61,443 bases of DNA from Bacillus sp. B1-b2 (GCF_009183415.1 NZ_WEHU01000025.1:1-61443); one strand, 5' to 3'; counted from the stretch's first letter, positions 1-10,240 are shown. The notes: generated from the sequence alone by a model not told the origin. Translations and numbers: made by a program.

Positions 1-133
1 GACGAACTTTATCGAGGATAAAAGAAAAATCAATATGCTTATCTATTTTTCGTAAGAGATGATTAGCAGGAACAAGTTCATCTAAAAGAACAAATTCTAC
101 TTCATTTTGAGTATGAGAACGGGTATTTAACAT
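1..133 (-). mobile_element. IS1182-family transposase, N-terminal part, cut by window edge
   Basis: The minus strand reads from an ATG at 133 to the window edge without a stop, giving 44 residues. They include EFVLLDELVPANHLLRKID followed by HIDFSFI and LDKVR. This is the typical N-terminus of IS1182-family (DUF772-type) DDE transposases, in which a short lead is followed by LVP-x-x-H-LLRKID. The rest of the gene and one IS end lie outside the window, so intactness cannot be judged. No terminal inverted repeat could be assigned on the visible side. Confidence 0.75.
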
Positions 134-204
134 CTAAATCACCAACCTATGTTTGATAATTATATTATATCAAATTAACGCGGTGAATAGATGTAGTTAT
201 CATT

Positions 205-267
205 AAAAAGAATAGCTGTCGAGACTTTCTCGACAGCCTGAGGAGCCCTTTATAAAAGGACTCCTCC
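205..267 (-). terminator. Tandem hairpins ending the HD-GYP gene
   Basis: Reading the minus strand downstream of the stop at 327, there are two adjacent hairpins. The first (240-267) pairs GGAGGAGTCCTTT with a near-perfect complement. The second (215-237) is GCTGTCGAGA-AAG-TCTCGACAGC followed by a T-rich run at 205-213. The second hairpin plus the T-run is a standard intrinsic terminator. It also separates the HD-GYP gene from the transposase. Confidence 0.75.
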
Positions 268-326
268 ATCTAAGTTTCATTTGAATGATATTTATTATAG
301 ATAGTTACTTAATTTGGTAACTGTTC

Positions 327-1367
327 TTAATTGGCCAAAGCAATTATTTTTAATGAGGGTTCTTTTCGTAAATCAATATAAGAATCGTCAACTCGTATTA
401 AAGGCAAGTGAGGTTCATTTTGATGGATGAAAATTATTTCCGCTGTTTGGCTATTATTTAATTGTACTTTTTGAAATAGTTGTTTTCTCATAATGTAATT
501 AGTAAAAGGTATAACAATGGCTGGATTTAGGGAATTACTATATGCTTCGCCCACTAGTTCATAGATAGCTTCATAATAGGTTTTTTTCTTCTTGTATGTA
601 TAAGAGGTGCACATGCTGTTAAATGTATCAGCTACTGAAATAATCTGGATTAAAAATGGTATATCCTTTTCTGTTCGATTAGAGGGATACCCTTTTCCAT
701 TAATTTTTTCATGATGTAAAAGAGCGGTTCGGGACACTAATAAATCCAACTGTGATAGGCGGAATAAAATGCTTTTCCCGTAGGATGTATGTTTTTGAAT
801 TTCTTTATATTCATGATGAGTCAGTCTACTATCTTTTTGTAGTATTTCTGGGTCAATTTTTAACATTCCAATATCATGAAATAACCCCATTTGACTAAGT
901 AGATGACATTGTTTATTGGTAAGACCTAAAATTTTTCCGATAATGGCAGAAAGAATTCCTACATTGATGCTATGTTGATATAGATAATCTTCTTGATCTA
1001 TTTTCTGATGAATAATATCCATAATAGATATTTCATTTATCGAAGAGTCTATAACGCGTTTATAGTTTTGCAAAAGAATATCTACATCACTATCTTCTTC
1101 CTGGACTAATTGTTGAAACGTCTCTCTGACTTCATCTATTAAACTAGTATATTGTTTTTCTACAGGTATATTTACTTCTTTCTCTTCTTCTGTGTTCATA
1201 ACTATTACGTCAAAAGGATTGATTTGATGCTTCATTAGTAACTCGATATTCTTCTTTGAGAGAATAGCTCCTTTTTTCATTAATAATAAGCCGTCCGTTA
1301 TATTAGAATAAACATCTTCCTTTAATTGGTATCCACTTAGATTCATATTGATTTGCTCTGTTTTCAT
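327..1367 (-). CDS. HD-GYP domain protein, probable cyclic-di-GMP phosphodiesterase
   Basis: A 346-residue cytosolic protein with no signal peptide or membrane segment. Residues 1 to about 110 form an uncharacterised N-terminal region. The HD-GYP domain runs from about 115 to 300, with H132, the HD pair H164-D165, the HHE triad 218-220 and the GKGYP signature 224-228. HD-GYP proteins hydrolyse cyclic-di-GMP with a bi- or trinuclear metal centre. The usual HDxGK motif reads HDIGM here, so the lysine is replaced by methionine, which may lower or alter activity. The start has an AAAGGAGC ribosome site 7 nt upstream. The gene stands alone with its own tandem-hairpin terminator. The substrate is inferred from the family only. 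Confidence 0.85.
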   Translation of the reverse strand: MKTEQINMNLSGYQLKEDVYSNITDGLLLMKKGAILSKKNIELLMKHQINPFDVIVMNTEEEKEVNIPVEKQYTSLIDEVRETFQQLVQEEDSDVDILLQNYKRVIDSSINEISIMDIIHQKIDQEDYLYQHSINVGILSAIIGKILGLTNKQCHLLSQMGLFHDIGMLKIDPEILQKDSRLTHHEYKEIQKHTSYGKSILFRLSQLDLLVSRTALLHHEKINGKGYPSNRTEKDIPFLIQIISVADTFNSMCTSYTYKKKKTYYEAIYELVGEAYSNSLNPAIVIPFTNYIMRKQLFQKVQLNNSQTAEIIFIHQNEPHLPLIRVDDSYIDLRKEPSLKIIALAN

Positions 1368-1752
1368 AACATTAGCTCCTTTACAAATGGTGAATACTAT
1401 TATCTACATCTCTATAATAGTAAATATTACCTTATATTTAGAATTGGTAAAACCTACTTTAAGACCAGTTGTTATCCTGCAAATGACCTATTTTAATCTT
1501 TGGGTGGAAAATATCCTTGGGAATTAAGCCTATATAATGGAGAAATTTATTTATACTCTTTCATGATTATTACTTTTGGTAGAAGCTATTACTGAGAGCT
1601 TATTGCTCCATACCTGTAGGATCTCAATATGACTATATTCTAGAAACCAGTAGCTCTATGTCTTACTTGTATAGAAATTACTGCCACTATATAATAGTAG
1701 ATAATCTTCTTACCTAAAATGATGAAATTGGTTTTATATTGGAGGAGTTACT
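1368..1752. other. Intergenic region between divergent genes
   Basis: This 385-bp AT-rich spacer separates the divergently transcribed HD-GYP and STAS genes, so both promoters should lie here. I see no reading frame with a ribosome site, no strong hairpin and no recognisable operator. The GGAGGAG site just before 1753 belongs to the STAS gene. Confidence 0.5.
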
Positions 1753-2616
1753 ATGGCAGAATGCATGAGAAAACTATATACATATTTAGATAACCATCTA
1801 GACGAAATGAGTAAAGATTGGATTGAGACTATAGATAATAGTTCTTCTAAATTTTATTCAACAAATGTAGCTGAATCTAGCTTTGATGAAATTATTAAGA
1901 GTCATAGAATTCTATTAACAAATGTTTTAAAAGTGTTTATAGAGGAAGAGTCCGTTTATATTACAAATATTAAAGACTGGGCCAATGCTGTGGCGGAAAA
2001 AAGAGCAAATGCTTTAGTTCCGATAACAGAGTCAATCCAACAACTCAATGCGGTGGAAGGGATACTACTACGATATGTAGAAAAATTTTCAGAAGAAACG
2101 ACTGAAAAATTAACAGTATCAGAAATGTTTCAGTGGGTAAGACATACACATGATGCTTTTGACTTGTTTGTAGATATTTTTATTGAATCCTATGATAATT
2201 ATAAACATAAGCAGTTATTAGCACAGCAGGAAACCATTTATGAATTAAGTAGTCCTATTATTCCTATTACAAAAAGGATTGGAGTTCTTCCCCTCGTTGG
2301 AGATATTGATACGAAAAGAGCTTATCTTATAATGGAGAATACGCTAAATGAGTGTAATGATAAGCATTTTAATCACATATTTATTGATTTATCTGGTGTA
2401 TCGCTTATTGATACAATGGTGGCACATCAGCTATTTCAAGTTATCCATGCCTTAAAATTAATAGGGGTTAATGGCTATCTTTCAGGGTTAAGACCTGAGG
2501 TAGCTCAAACTGCTATACAGTTAGGGGTAGATTTTAGCAAAATACCAATCTATAATAACTTAGCAAGTGCATTAGAAAGACTAGGATTAGCGATAGATGA
2601 AGCAAAATATGTTTAA
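1753..2616 (+). CDS. RsbR-like protein with C-terminal STAS domain
   Basis: A 287-residue soluble protein. Residues 1-160 are helical and resemble the non-haem globin-like sensor half of RsbR-type stressosome proteins. Residues about 170-285 are a STAS domain with the conserved segment IDLSGVSLIDTMVAHQL, in which the threonine after ID matches the phosphorylated threonine of RsbRA-type proteins. Such proteins form stressosomes with RsbS and release RsbT to activate sigma-B. The gene lies immediately upstream of csbA, a sigma-B-controlled gene in B. subtilis, which fits a stress role. The start is supported by GGAGGAG 6 nt upstream. No RsbS or RsbT gene is in the window, so the partner set is inferred. 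Confidence 0.85.
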   Translation: MAECMRKLYTYLDNHLDEMSKDWIETIDNSSSKFYSTNVAESSFDEIIKSHRILLTNVLKVFIEEESVYITNIKDWANAVAEKRANALVPITESIQQLNAVEGILLRYVEKFSEETTEKLTVSEMFQWVRHTHDAFDLFVDIFIESYDNYKHKQLLAQQETIYELSSPIIPITKRIGVLPLVGDIDTKRAYLIMENTLNECNDKHFNHIFIDLSGVSLIDTMVAHQLFQVIHALKLIGVNGYLSGLRPEVAQTAIQLGVDFSKIPIYNNLASALERLGLAIDEAKYV

Positions 2617-2643
2617 TAGAAGTAAGGGGTAGGTGTTAATTGG

Positions 2644-2877
2644 ATGCTAAAATATATAGCTGCACTATGTTTTCCATGTATATTGGTCATGCTATTTTCT
2701 AGAGTAACTTATTATCCAATTATTGGTCTGCTACTAACCATTGCATTAATAGCTGCTTCTGTTTACAAGGGGTATACTGATACATACTTACTCATTGTTA
2801 TTGACTCTTTTTCGATGACACTAGGCTACTTTATAAGTAATCAACTGAAAATCAGAGCGAGTAATGCTCAAGAATAG
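2644..2877 (+). CDS. csbA: CsbA, small sigma-B-associated membrane protein
   Basis: A 77-residue integral membrane protein with two or three hydrophobic helices. The conserved stretch LVMLFSRVTY near residue 20 and the AASVYKGYTD segment near 40 match the CsbA family, whose usual length is about 76 residues. In B. subtilis csbA is transcribed by sigma-B and lies directly upstream of uvrBA, as here. Its biochemical function is unknown. It starts 27 bp after the STAS gene stop behind AAGGGGTAGGTG and ends before a strong terminator, so it may be cotranscribed with the STAS gene. Confidence 0.9.
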   Translation: MLKYIAALCFPCILVMLFSRVTYYPIIGLLLTIALIAASVYKGYTDTYLLIVIDSFSMTLGYFISNQLKIRASNAQE

Positions 2878-2906
2878 ATAAAACAAAAGAATAAAGGATA
2901 AAAATA

Positions 2907-2958
2907 ATGACTAAACGAAACCTACATTTTTAAAGAGTTTTGTTTAGTCATTTTTTCT
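2907..2958 (+). terminator. Intrinsic terminator after csbA
   Basis: ATGACTAAACGAAAC pairs with GTTTTGTTTAGTCAT (one G.U) and is followed by TTTTTTCTTT. It isolates csbA from the uvrBA operon. Confidence 0.9.
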
Positions 2959-3047
2959 TTCGTTCTTTAAAGGTAATTAGGTAAGAATATATAAATTATG
3001 TAAAAACAGTCTTTCTTAACAAGAAATAGCTACAACATGATAATAAA

Positions 3048-3061
3048 CGAATGTTTGTTCT
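3048..3061 (+). promoter_or_regulatory. LexA (DinR) box upstream of uvrB
   Basis: CGAATGTTTGTTCT resembles the Bacillus SOS box CGAAC-N4-GTTCG, with one mismatch in each half. It sits about 120 bp before uvrB, where the B. subtilis uvrBA operon also carries a LexA box. DNA damage would derepress the operon through RecA-stimulated LexA cleavage. The box is seen; LexA binding is inferred. Confidence 0.75.
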
Positions 3062-3180
3062 CTTTTTTCTGGTTTGAAACAGAGTGTTTGTGGTAGAATG
3101 AAGGAAGAAGATTACATAGAATCGTTTTGTCCCATACTTATGTAAGATAGGATTGTAAGCAAAGAACGGAGGATGCTTTG

Positions 3181-5160
3181 GTGAATCATGAATTTGAGTT
3201 AGTTTCTAAATATACTCCTCAAGGAGATCAGCCAGCAGCGATAAAGGAACTAGTTGAAGGAATTAATTCGGGTAAAAGAATTCAAACTTTACTTGGAGCT
3301 ACTGGAACTGGTAAGACATTTACAGTCAGTAATGTGATCAAGCAAATAAAAAAACCAACTTTAATTATTGCTCATAATAAAACATTAGCAGGACAATTAT
3401 ATAGTGAATTTAAAGAATTTTTTCCAAATAATTCAGTAGAGTATTTTGTAAGCTACTATGATTATTATCAACCAGAAGCTTATGTTCCACAAACGGATAC
3501 TTTTATTGAGAAAGATGCAAGTATAAATGATGAAATTGATAAACTACGCCACTCCGCAACCTCTTCACTATTTGAAAGAGATGACGTTATCATCATAGCG
3601 AGTGTTTCTTGTATATATGGTTTAGGTTCGCCAGAAGAATACGGTGAAATGGTATTGTCGCTAAGAGTAGGCATGGAGCTAGAGAGAAATCAATTGCTCA
3701 GAAAATTAGTAGATATACAATATGATCGAAACGATATTGATTTTAAAAGGGGAACATTTCGAGTTAGAGGAGATGTAGTAGAAATCTTTCCAGCTTCTCG
3801 TGATGAACACTGTATTAGAGTAGAGTTTTTTGGTGATGAAATTGATCGAATTCGAGAAGTGGATGCTTTAACTGGAGAAATACTAGGAGATCGTAATCAT
3901 ATTGCCATATTCCCTGCTTCTCACTTTGTTACAAGAGAAGAAAAAATGCGCGTTGCCATTCAAAATATAGAAAAAGAATTGGAAGAACAGTTAGAAAAGT
4001 TGCGTGAAAATAATAAATTGCTAGAAGCTCAAAGGCTAGAGCAGCGATCACGATATGATTTAGAAATGATGAGAGAAATGGGCTTTTGTTCGGGAATAGA
4101 GAATTACTCTAGGCATTTAACCTTAAGACCAGCTGGATCAACTCCTTATACCTTACTAGATTATTTTCCGGAAGATTTCTTACTTGTTATAGATGAGTCT
4201 CATGTTACACTCCCTCAAATTAGAGGAATGTACAATGGGGACCAAGCTCGTAAAAATGTGTTGGTTGATCATGGTTTCCGTCTGCCATCTGCATTAGACA
4301 ATAGACCATTAACTTTTGGTGAATTCGAGAAGCATATTCATCAAATGATTTGTGTATCAGCAACTCCTGGGCCATATGAAATAGAGCATACACCAAAAAT
4401 GATTGAACAAATTATTCGTCCTACTGGTCTATTAGATCCTACAATTGATGTTAGACCAATTCAAGGGCAAATTGATGACATGATTGGGGAAATTCAGGAA
4501 CGAATCAAACGCAATGAGAGAGTTCTAGTGACCACTTTAACGAAGAAAATGTCAGAGGACTTAACAGATTATTTAAAAGAGATTGGAATAAAGGTTCAAT
4601 ATTTACATTCAGAAGTAAAGACATTAGAGCGAATTGAGATAATAAGAGAACTTCGTCTTGGTAAGTATGACGTTTTAGTCGGAATAAATTTATTAAGAGA
4701 AGGTCTAGATATTCCCGAGGTTTCTCTTGTAACTATTTTAGATGCGGATAAAGAAGGATTTCTGCGTTCTGAGAGATCACTTATTCAAACAATTGGCCGT
4801 GCAGCGAGAAATGCCAATGGTCATGTTATTATGTATGCAGATAAAATGACTAAGTCTATGGAAATTGCCATAAGCGAAACAAAAAGACGGAGAGAAATGC
4901 AAGAAAAATATAATGAGGAGCATGGAATCACTCCTCAAACGATCCAAAAAGGAATACGTGATTCAATTCGAGCTACACAAGCTGCGGAGGACACTGAGGA
5001 ATATAATACAACTGCTAAATTAGATAAACTAACGAAGAAAGAAAAAGAATCAATGATTGCTCAAATGGAAAATGAAATGAAAGAAGCAGCGAAAGCACTT
5101 AATTTCGAAAGAGCAGCGGAGCTTCGTGACTTATTACTAGAATTAAAAGCCGAGGGGTGA
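3181..5160 (+). CDS. uvrB: Excinuclease ABC subunit B
   Basis: UvrB is the damage-verifying helicase-like subunit of nucleotide excision repair, loaded by UvrA and bound by UvrC. The protein has the Walker A motif GATGTGKT near residue 39, the [10 protein letters not shown] beta-hairpin that locks the DNA strand near 92, helicase motifs including RAARN near 540, and a C-terminal UVR motif that contacts UvrC. Length is about 659 residues, normal for the family. I prefer the GTG at 3181, 8 nt after GGAGG, over a TTG at 3178, which is only 5 nt away. A LexA box lies upstream. The stop overlaps the start region of uvrA, so the two are translationally coupled. Confidence 0.97.
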   Translation: MNHEFELVSKYTPQGDQPAAIKELVEGINSGKRIQTLLGATGTGKTFTVSNVIKQIKKPTLIIAHNKTLAGQLYSEFKEFFPNNSVEYFVSYYDYYQPEAYVPQTDTFIEKDASINDEIDKLRHSATSSLFERDDVIIIASVSCIYGLGSPEEYGEMVLSLRVGMELERNQLLRKLVDIQYDRNDIDFKRGTFRVRGDVVEIFPASRDEHCIRVEFFGDEIDRIREVDALTGEILGDRNHIAIFPASHFVTREEKMRVAIQNIEKELEEQLEKLRENNKLLEAQRLEQRSRYDLEMMREMGFCSGIENYSRHLTLRPAGSTPYTLLDYFPEDFLLVIDESHVTLPQIRGMYNGDQARKNVLVDHGFRLPSALDNRPLTFGEFEKHIHQMICVSATPGPYEIEHTPKMIEQIIRPTGLLDPTIDVRPIQGQIDDMIGEIQERIKRNERVLVTTLTKKMSEDLTDYLKEIGIKVQYLHSEVKTLERIEIIRELRLGKYDVLVGINLLREGLDIPEVSLVTILDADKEGFLRSERSLIQTIGRAARNANGHVIMYADKMTKSMEIAISETKRRREMQEKYNEEHGITPQTIQKGIRDSIRATQAAEDTEEYNTTAKLDKLTKKEKESMIAQMENEMKEAAKALNFERAAELRDLLLELKAEG

Positions 5161-5168
5161 GGAGTACA

Positions 5169-8045
5169 GTGGCAAATGATAAGCTAATCGTTAAAGGAGC
5201 AAGAGCAAATAATTTAAAGAATATTGATATTACTATTCCAAGAGATCAATTAGTAGTGATTACAGGTTTATCAGGATCAGGAAAATCATCTCTTGCATTT
5301 GATACTATTTACGCAGAAGGACAAAGAAGATATGTAGAATCACTATCTGCATATGCACGACAATTCTTAGGTCAAATGGATAAGCCAGACGTGGACTCTA
5401 TTGAGGGCTTATCACCAGCAATATCTATTGACCAAAAAACAACAAGCAAAAATCCACGATCAACCGTTGGAACAGTAACAGAAATATATGATTATTTAAG
5501 GTTACTATTTGCAAGAGTAGGAAGACCAACATGCCCAGAACATGGAATAGAAATTTCTTCTCAAACGATTGAACAAATGGTAGACAGAATCCTTGAATAT
5601 CCTGAAAGAACAAAGATACAGGTGTTGGCTCCAGTAGTTTCGGGAAGAAAAGGTACCCATGTTAAGGTTTTAGAAGATGTTAAGAAACAAGGATATGTTC
5701 GAGTTCGAATTGATGGCGATATGCATGAAATAGATGAAGATATTTCTTTAGAAAAGAATAAAAAGCATAATATAGAATTAGTTATTGACCGTTTAGTAGT
5801 TAAAGAGGGAATAGAGTCTCGTTTAGCAGATTCTTTAGAATCTGCTCTTCAATTCGGAGATGGCAAAGTTATTATTGATGTAATTGGACAGGAAGAATTG
5901 TTATTTAGTGAGCATCATGCATGTCCAATTTGTGGTTTTTCCATCGGAGAGCTTGAGCCAAGACTGTTCTCCTTTAATAGCCCTTTTGGAGCTTGTCCAG
6001 ATTGTGATGGATTGGGAAGTAAGTTAGAAGTGGATGTTGATTTAGTTATTCCAAATTGGGATTTATCACTGAAAGAAAATGCAATCGCTCCATGGGAATC
6101 CATTAGCTCCCAATATTACCCGCAATTATTGGAAAGTGTGTGTAATCATTATGGAATAGATATGAATATACCAGTAAAGGATATTCCTAAGAATTTAATG
6201 GATAAGATTTTGTATGGTTCTGGGAAAGAGAAGATTCATTTCAGATATGAAAATGATTTTGGACAAGTTAGGGAAAATGATATCCAATTTGAAGGTGTCA
6301 TTCGAAATGTCGAAAGAAGATATAAAGAGACAAGTTCTGATTTTATAAGAGAACAAATGGAAAAGTATATGGCTCAACAGGATTGTCCAACATGTGATGG
6401 ATACCGTTTGAAAAAAGAAGCATTAGCTGTACTTATAAATGGGAAGCATATTGGTAAAATTACTGAAAAATCCATTATTGAATCTCATCGATTTGCAGAA
6501 GATATTATCTTAACTGAAAAAGAGAGACAAATTGCTAATTTAATTCTTCGCGAAATTAAAGAGAGACTAGGCTTCTTAGTTAATGTAGGTTTAGACTATC
6601 TAACCTTAAGTAGAGCAGCCGGTACTCTTTCTGGTGGAGAGGCACAAAGAATTCGATTAGCTACTCAAATTGGTTCAAGATTAACAGGTGTATTATACAT
6701 TCTTGATGAACCTTCTATCGGCCTTCATCAACGAGATAATGATAAATTAATTGATACATTGAAACATATGCGTGATATTGGAAACACTTTGATTGTTGTA
6801 GAGCATGATGAAGATACGATGATGGAAGCGGATTATCTCATTGATGTAGGGCCAGGCGCAGGTATTCATGGTGGAGAAATTATTTCTGTAGGATCTCCAG
6901 AAGAAGTCATGAATGATCCTAAGTCTATAACTGGACAATATTTGTCGGGTAAGAAGTTTATTCCGCTACCTTTAGAAAGAAAGCAAAGTGATGGTAGATT
7001 TGTTGAAATTATAGGAGCAAAGGCAAATAACCTGAAGAATGTAAGTGTAAAATTCCCATTAGGTATGTTTATTGCTGTTACTGGTGTATCAGGTTCAGGA
7101 AAGAGTACATTAATCAATGAAATCCTTCATAAAGCATTAGCTCAAAAGCTAAATCGTGCAAAAGCAAAGCCAGGAGAACATAAAGAGATTAAGGGAATAG
7201 AGCAATTAGAAAAAGTAATTGATATAGATCAATCACCAATTGGTCGAACTCCGAGATCCAATCCTGCTACATATACTGGTGTCTTTGATGATATAAGAGA
7301 TGTATTTGCAACAACAAATGAAGCCAAGGTAAGAGGATACAAAAAAGGCCGCTTTAGTTTTAATGTGAAAGGCGGTAGATGTGAAGCTTGTAGAGGCGAT
7401 GGTATCATTAAAATCGAAATGCATTTTCTTCCAGATGTGTATGTTCCTTGCGAGGTTTGTCATGGCAAACGCTATAATAGAGAAACATTAGAAGTGAAAT
7501 ATAAGGGGAAGAATATTTCAGATATTCTTGAAATGACTGTTGAGGATGGAGTTGCATTCTTCGAAAATATACCAAAGATACACCGAAAGCTACAAACAAT
7601 TGTTGATGTTGGCTTAGGTTATGTAAAACTTGGACAACCAGCTACTACATTATCTGGTGGAGAAGCACAAAGAGTGAAGCTAGCTTCTGAATTGCATAAA
7701 CGCTCATCAGGAAAAACTTTCTATATACTGGATGAGCCTACAACTGGTTTACATGTAGATGATATTTCAAGGCTACTGGTTGTTTTACAAAGATTGGTGG
7801 AAAATGGAGATACGGTTCTTGTTATAGAGCATAACCTTGATGTTATTAAAGCAACGGATTATATTATTGATATAGGTCCAGAGGGTGGAGACAAGGGTGG
7901 AACTATATTAGGTACTGGAACACCAGAAAAAATTGCAAATCTTAAAGGCTCCTATACAGGGAAGTACTTAAAGGGAATATTAGATAGAGATAAAAAAAGA
8001 ATGAAAAGTATTATAGATCAAGCAGCTAAAATAGCAACAACGTAA
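5169..8045 (+). CDS. uvrA: Excinuclease ABC subunit A
   Basis: UvrA is the ABC-type ATPase dimer that finds bulky DNA lesions and loads UvrB. Two ATPase modules are seen, each with a Walker A (GLSGSGKSS near residue 30, GVSGSGKST near 640) and a signature LSGGEAQR. Zinc-binding CxxC pairs occur at CPICGF...CPDCDG and CEACRG...CEVCHG. Length is about 958 residues, standard. The chosen GTG at 5169 follows AGGAG by 4 nt; a GTG at 5157, overlapping the uvrB stop, is an alternative adding four residues. It forms an operon with uvrB and ends before a terminator. Confidence 0.97.
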   Translation: MANDKLIVKGARANNLKNIDITIPRDQLVVITGLSGSGKSSLAFDTIYAEGQRRYVESLSAYARQFLGQMDKPDVDSIEGLSPAISIDQKTTSKNPRSTVGTVTEIYDYLRLLFARVGRPTCPEHGIEISSQTIEQMVDRILEYPERTKIQVLAPVVSGRKGTHVKVLEDVKKQGYVRVRIDGDMHEIDEDISLEKNKKHNIELVIDRLVVKEGIESRLADSLESALQFGDGKVIIDVIGQEELLFSEHHACPICGFSIGELEPRLFSFNSPFGACPDCDGLGSKLEVDVDLVIPNWDLSLKENAIAPWESISSQYYPQLLESVCNHYGIDMNIPVKDIPKNLMDKILYGSGKEKIHFRYENDFGQVRENDIQFEGVIRNVERRYKETSSDFIREQMEKYMAQQDCPTCDGYRLKKEALAVLINGKHIGKITEKSIIESHRFAEDIILTEKERQIANLILREIKERLGFLVNVGLDYLTLSRAAGTLSGGEAQRIRLATQIGSRLTGVLYILDEPSIGLHQRDNDKLIDTLKHMRDIGNTLIVVEHDEDTMMEADYLIDVGPGAGIHGGEIISVGSPEEVMNDPKSITGQYLSGKKFIPLPLERKQSDGRFVEIIGAKANNLKNVSVKFPLGMFIAVTGVSGSGKSTLINEILHKALAQKLNRAKAKPGEHKEIKGIEQLEKVIDIDQSPIGRTPRSNPATYTGVFDDIRDVFATTNEAKVRGYKKGRFSFNVKGGRCEACRGDGIIKIEMHFLPDVYVPCEVCHGKRYNRETLEVKYKGKNISDILEMTVEDGVAFFENIPKIHRKLQTIVDVGLGYVKLGQPATTLSGGEAQRVKLASELHKRSSGKTFYILDEPTTGLHVDDISRLLVVLQRLVENGDTVLVIEHNLDVIKATDYIIDIGPEGGDKGGTILGTGTPEKIANLKGSYTGKYLKGILDRDKKRMKSIIDQAAKIATT

Positions 8046-8053
8046 GAGCATAA

Positions 8054-8112
8054 AAGGGTGGGATACTTTTAGAAGATAGTTTTTCAAAAAGTATTCCATC
8101 CTTTTTTACCTT
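8054..8112 (+). terminator. Intrinsic terminator after uvrA
   Basis: AGGGTGGGATACTTTT pairs with AAAAGTATTCCATCCT through several G.U pairs and is followed by TTTTTTACC. It ends the uvrBA operon. Confidence 0.85.
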
Positions 8113-8374
8113 TTTCTTTTTACATAACTTCTTCTGAATAGCAATAAAGATACATATGATTAATAGGAGTGTTTTAGAATAAATGTATATGCTGAAACTT
8201 TTTCAACTTGTTTAACGTATAGAAATATAGAACAAGATATTAATTATTCTAGATTAACTTTTGCGTATAAAAACTGAAAATGCTACTGCCATTAATTTAA
8301 TTAGGGAATAAAGAAATGGAATTGTCTTTTGAAATCATAAACTATTGTTTACTATTCGGATGGAGGAATGAAAG
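8113..8374. other. Spacer between uvrA terminator and yvlB
   Basis: AT-rich spacer that must contain the promoter of the yvlBCD operon. I see no supported gene here. GGATGGAGGAATG just before 8375 is the yvlB ribosome site. Confidence 0.4.
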
Positions 8375-9466
8375 ATGGCTGATGAGAAAAAAAGAATTTT
8401 AAAATTAGTAGAGAGTGGCAAACTAAGTGTAGATGAAGCGTTAAAGCTAATGGAGAAGGTAGACGAGGAACATAGTAAACAACCAATTAAAGAATTTGAA
8501 AAAGTACAGTTTAATGAGAAAAAGAAAGAGCCTAATTTTAACTTTCAATCAGCGAAAGGTAAGCTTTTTGATTTAATGGATAGCACCATAAAAAAAGTAA
8601 AAGAAGTTGATCTTGATTTTAATTTCGGTCATTTTGAAGAAGTATCACATATTTTTCAATATAGTAGTATTGTCCCGAAGAAAATCGATATTGATATACC
8701 GAATGGGGAAGTAGAGTTAATACCATGGGATCAAGAAGAAGTAAGTATTGAATGTAAAGCTAAAGTGTATCGAGTGAATTCTGTAGAGGAAGCAAAGAAC
8801 GTATTCTTGAAAGAAGTGCTTGTTAATGTGACAGAGGAATTATTAGAAGTTCAAACAAATCACAAGTGGATGAAAGTAATGACAAAAGTGTATATTCCTA
8901 AAACATCCTATTCCTCTGTTATTGTAAGACTTTTTAATGGTCCTATCACGACGTTTGACTTACATGCAGAAAAGCTCTATGCGAAAACGGCAAACGGCAA
9001 AATCTTGCTAAAGGCAGGTAATAATACAATGGTTGAAGCAGATGCTGCCAATGGAAGTATTACAATAGAGAACAGCAATATGAAAAAACTAGATGCCGAA
9101 ACGATAAATGGTGCCATAACAGTGGATGGATATTTCCAAATAGTAGACTTACAATCTTTCAATGGTAACATAACATGTACAAATTATTCCGAGGAATGTG
9201 AAATACTTGATTTTCAAGCAACAACAGGTAGTATAGATGCCTTCTTACCACAAGCTTTATCAGTGAATGGGGCATTAAGAAGCAATTTTGGTGGATTTAA
9301 TGTCGAATTAGAGGGTATACAAATAATTGACGAGAAAAATGATGTTTTGCAAAAAACATTGAATTTTAAATCGATTTTAGAAAGTGAGCAAAATACAAAG
9401 ATTGAAGCAAACACAAAAACAGGTACCATTACTATTAAAAAGTTAGAAGAAAGAAGTGAATCATAA
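8375..9466 (+). CDS. yvlB: YvlB-like DUF4097 envelope-stress protein
   Basis: A 363-residue protein. Residues 1-35 form a SHOCT-like oligomerisation segment (ILKLVESGKLSVDEALKLMEKV), and the C-terminal 250 residues are a DUF4097 repetitive beta-structure with many AxxNGxI-type turns. The first gene of a three-gene operon with a PspC protein and a four-helix membrane protein, which matches B. subtilis yvlBCD, a cell-envelope-stress set. The molecular function is unknown. The ribosome site GGAGG lies upstream of the ATG. Confidence 0.85.
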   Translation: MADEKKRILKLVESGKLSVDEALKLMEKVDEEHSKQPIKEFEKVQFNEKKKEPNFNFQSAKGKLFDLMDSTIKKVKEVDLDFNFGHFEEVSHIFQYSSIVPKKIDIDIPNGEVELIPWDQEEVSIECKAKVYRVNSVEEAKNVFLKEVLVNVTEELLEVQTNHKWMKVMTKVYIPKTSYSSVIVRLFNGPITTFDLHAEKLYAKTANGKILLKAGNNTMVEADAANGSITIENSNMKKLDAETINGAITVDGYFQIVDLQSFNGNITCTNYSEECEILDFQATTGSIDAFLPQALSVNGALRSNFGGFNVELEGIQIIDEKNDVLQKTLNFKSILESEQNTKIEANTKTGTITIKKLEERSES

Positions 9467-9655
9467 TTGAAGCAATTAATACGTTCAAAGCACAATAGAA
9501 AACTAGCGGGTGTAATAGGTGGAATAGCACAACGAGTTAATATTAATGCTAACTTATTAAGACTTATCTTTATCATTGGGCTGTTTGCTACAGGTTTCTT
9601 CCCGTTAGTATTTATCTATCTCTTATTAATTTATGTAATGCCTAATGAGGTGTAA
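9467..9655 (+). CDS. yvlC: PspC-domain membrane protein YvlC
   Basis: A 62-residue protein that starts with a TTG directly after the yvlB stop. It begins with a basic cytosolic stretch and the PspC signature KLAGVIGGIAQ, followed by hydrophobic segments at about 27-55. PspC proteins are envelope-stress-linked membrane proteins that in other bacteria bind PspA or PspB. Its abutting position points to translational coupling with yvlB. The start codon choice rests on gene abutment and family length. Confidence 0.87.
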   Translation: MKQLIRSKHNRKLAGVIGGIAQRVNINANLLRLIFIIGLFATGFFPLVFIYLLLIYVMPNEV

Positions 9656-9661
9656 TGATAA

Positions 9662-10018
9662 ATGAGATGGATAATAGGTATACTTATCAATGCAGTGTTT
9701 TTTATAGCATTATCAGGGCTCTTTCAAGAATCCTTTTATATTTCAGGAGTAGAAGCAGCTATAGGAGCAAGTATTGTACTATCATTGTTAAATATTATAG
9801 TAAAGCCAATCTTGATTCTATTGACATTACCTGTCACAATCTTATCTCTAGGTCTGTTTCTCTTTGTAATCAATGCACTTACACTATCCTTAACCGACCA
9901 CTTAATGGGAAATAATTTTGAGATTTCAAGTTTTGGCATGAGTTTATTCTTTAGTATACTACTATCACTTTGCAATCTAGTCATTCAAAGTACGCTACTT
10001 AAAAGTGATAAAAGATAA
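9662..10018 (+). CDS. yvlD: YvlD, holin-superfamily-IV-like membrane protein
   Basis: A 118-residue protein with four hydrophobic helices at about 3-25, 30-50, 52-75 and 88-110. It contains NIIVKPILILLTLPVTILSLG, conserved in the YvlD and four-TM phage-holin-like family. Last gene of the yvlBCD operon, 6 bp after yvlC. No lytic role is implied; in Bacillus this family is part of the envelope-stress set. Confidence 0.87.
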   Translation: MRWIIGILINAVFFIALSGLFQESFYISGVEAAIGASIVLSLLNIIVKPILILLTLPVTILSLGLFLFVINALTLSLTDHLMGNNFEISSFGMSLFFSILLSLCNLVIQSTLLKSDKR

Positions 10019-10088
10019 TTTTGTATATAAGAAGTAAAACAGCTGTAACTCTTGTGTATTAAACTCCTGCTGTGGAGAATAACTCATA

Positions 10089-10193
10089 TTGAGAGAAGCA
10101 ATTAAAAAATACTATGACGAACTTCCAAGATACTATTTGAAGGTTATAGACAAAAATGATTTAGGAAGAATAAAAAAGATTTTTTACTGCTGA
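10089..10193 (+). pseudogene. Possible 34-residue ORF or gene remnant
   Basis: A TTG-initiated frame, 6 nt after a weak TGGAGAAT site, encodes LREAIKKYYDELPRYYLK and then VIDKNDLGRIKKIFYC. Composition looks protein-like, but the frame ends exactly where the dispersed repeat at 10194 starts. It may be a gene fragment truncated by the repeat or chance. I do not recognise a family. Confidence 0.2.
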
Positions 10194-10240
10194 TTGGAGT
10201 GGAAAGCGAACCCCTGTAACGGAAATCATCCTCCCATTCA
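10194..10240 (+). repeat. Degenerate dispersed Bacillus repeat, copy 1 (right part)
   Basis: The stretch begins GATTGGAGTGGAAAGCGAAC and continues with CTGTAACGGAAATCATC. The second half is nearly identical to the reverse complement of 57621-57650. Short GATTGGAGTGGAA...ACGGAAATCA elements are scattered in intergenic spacers of many Bacillaceae. This copy keeps only the two ends; the middle is missing. Confidence 0.65.

Noticed and set aside
2605-2640. Sigma-B promoter (GTTTAA...GGGTAG) before csbA
   Set aside because: The spacer is only 10 bp, too short for sigma-B, and the GGGGT part is better explained as the csbA ribosome site.
9655-9915. Alternative frame overlapping yvlD
   Set aside because: The YvlD frame has the conserved membrane protein and correct spacing; the other has no family features.
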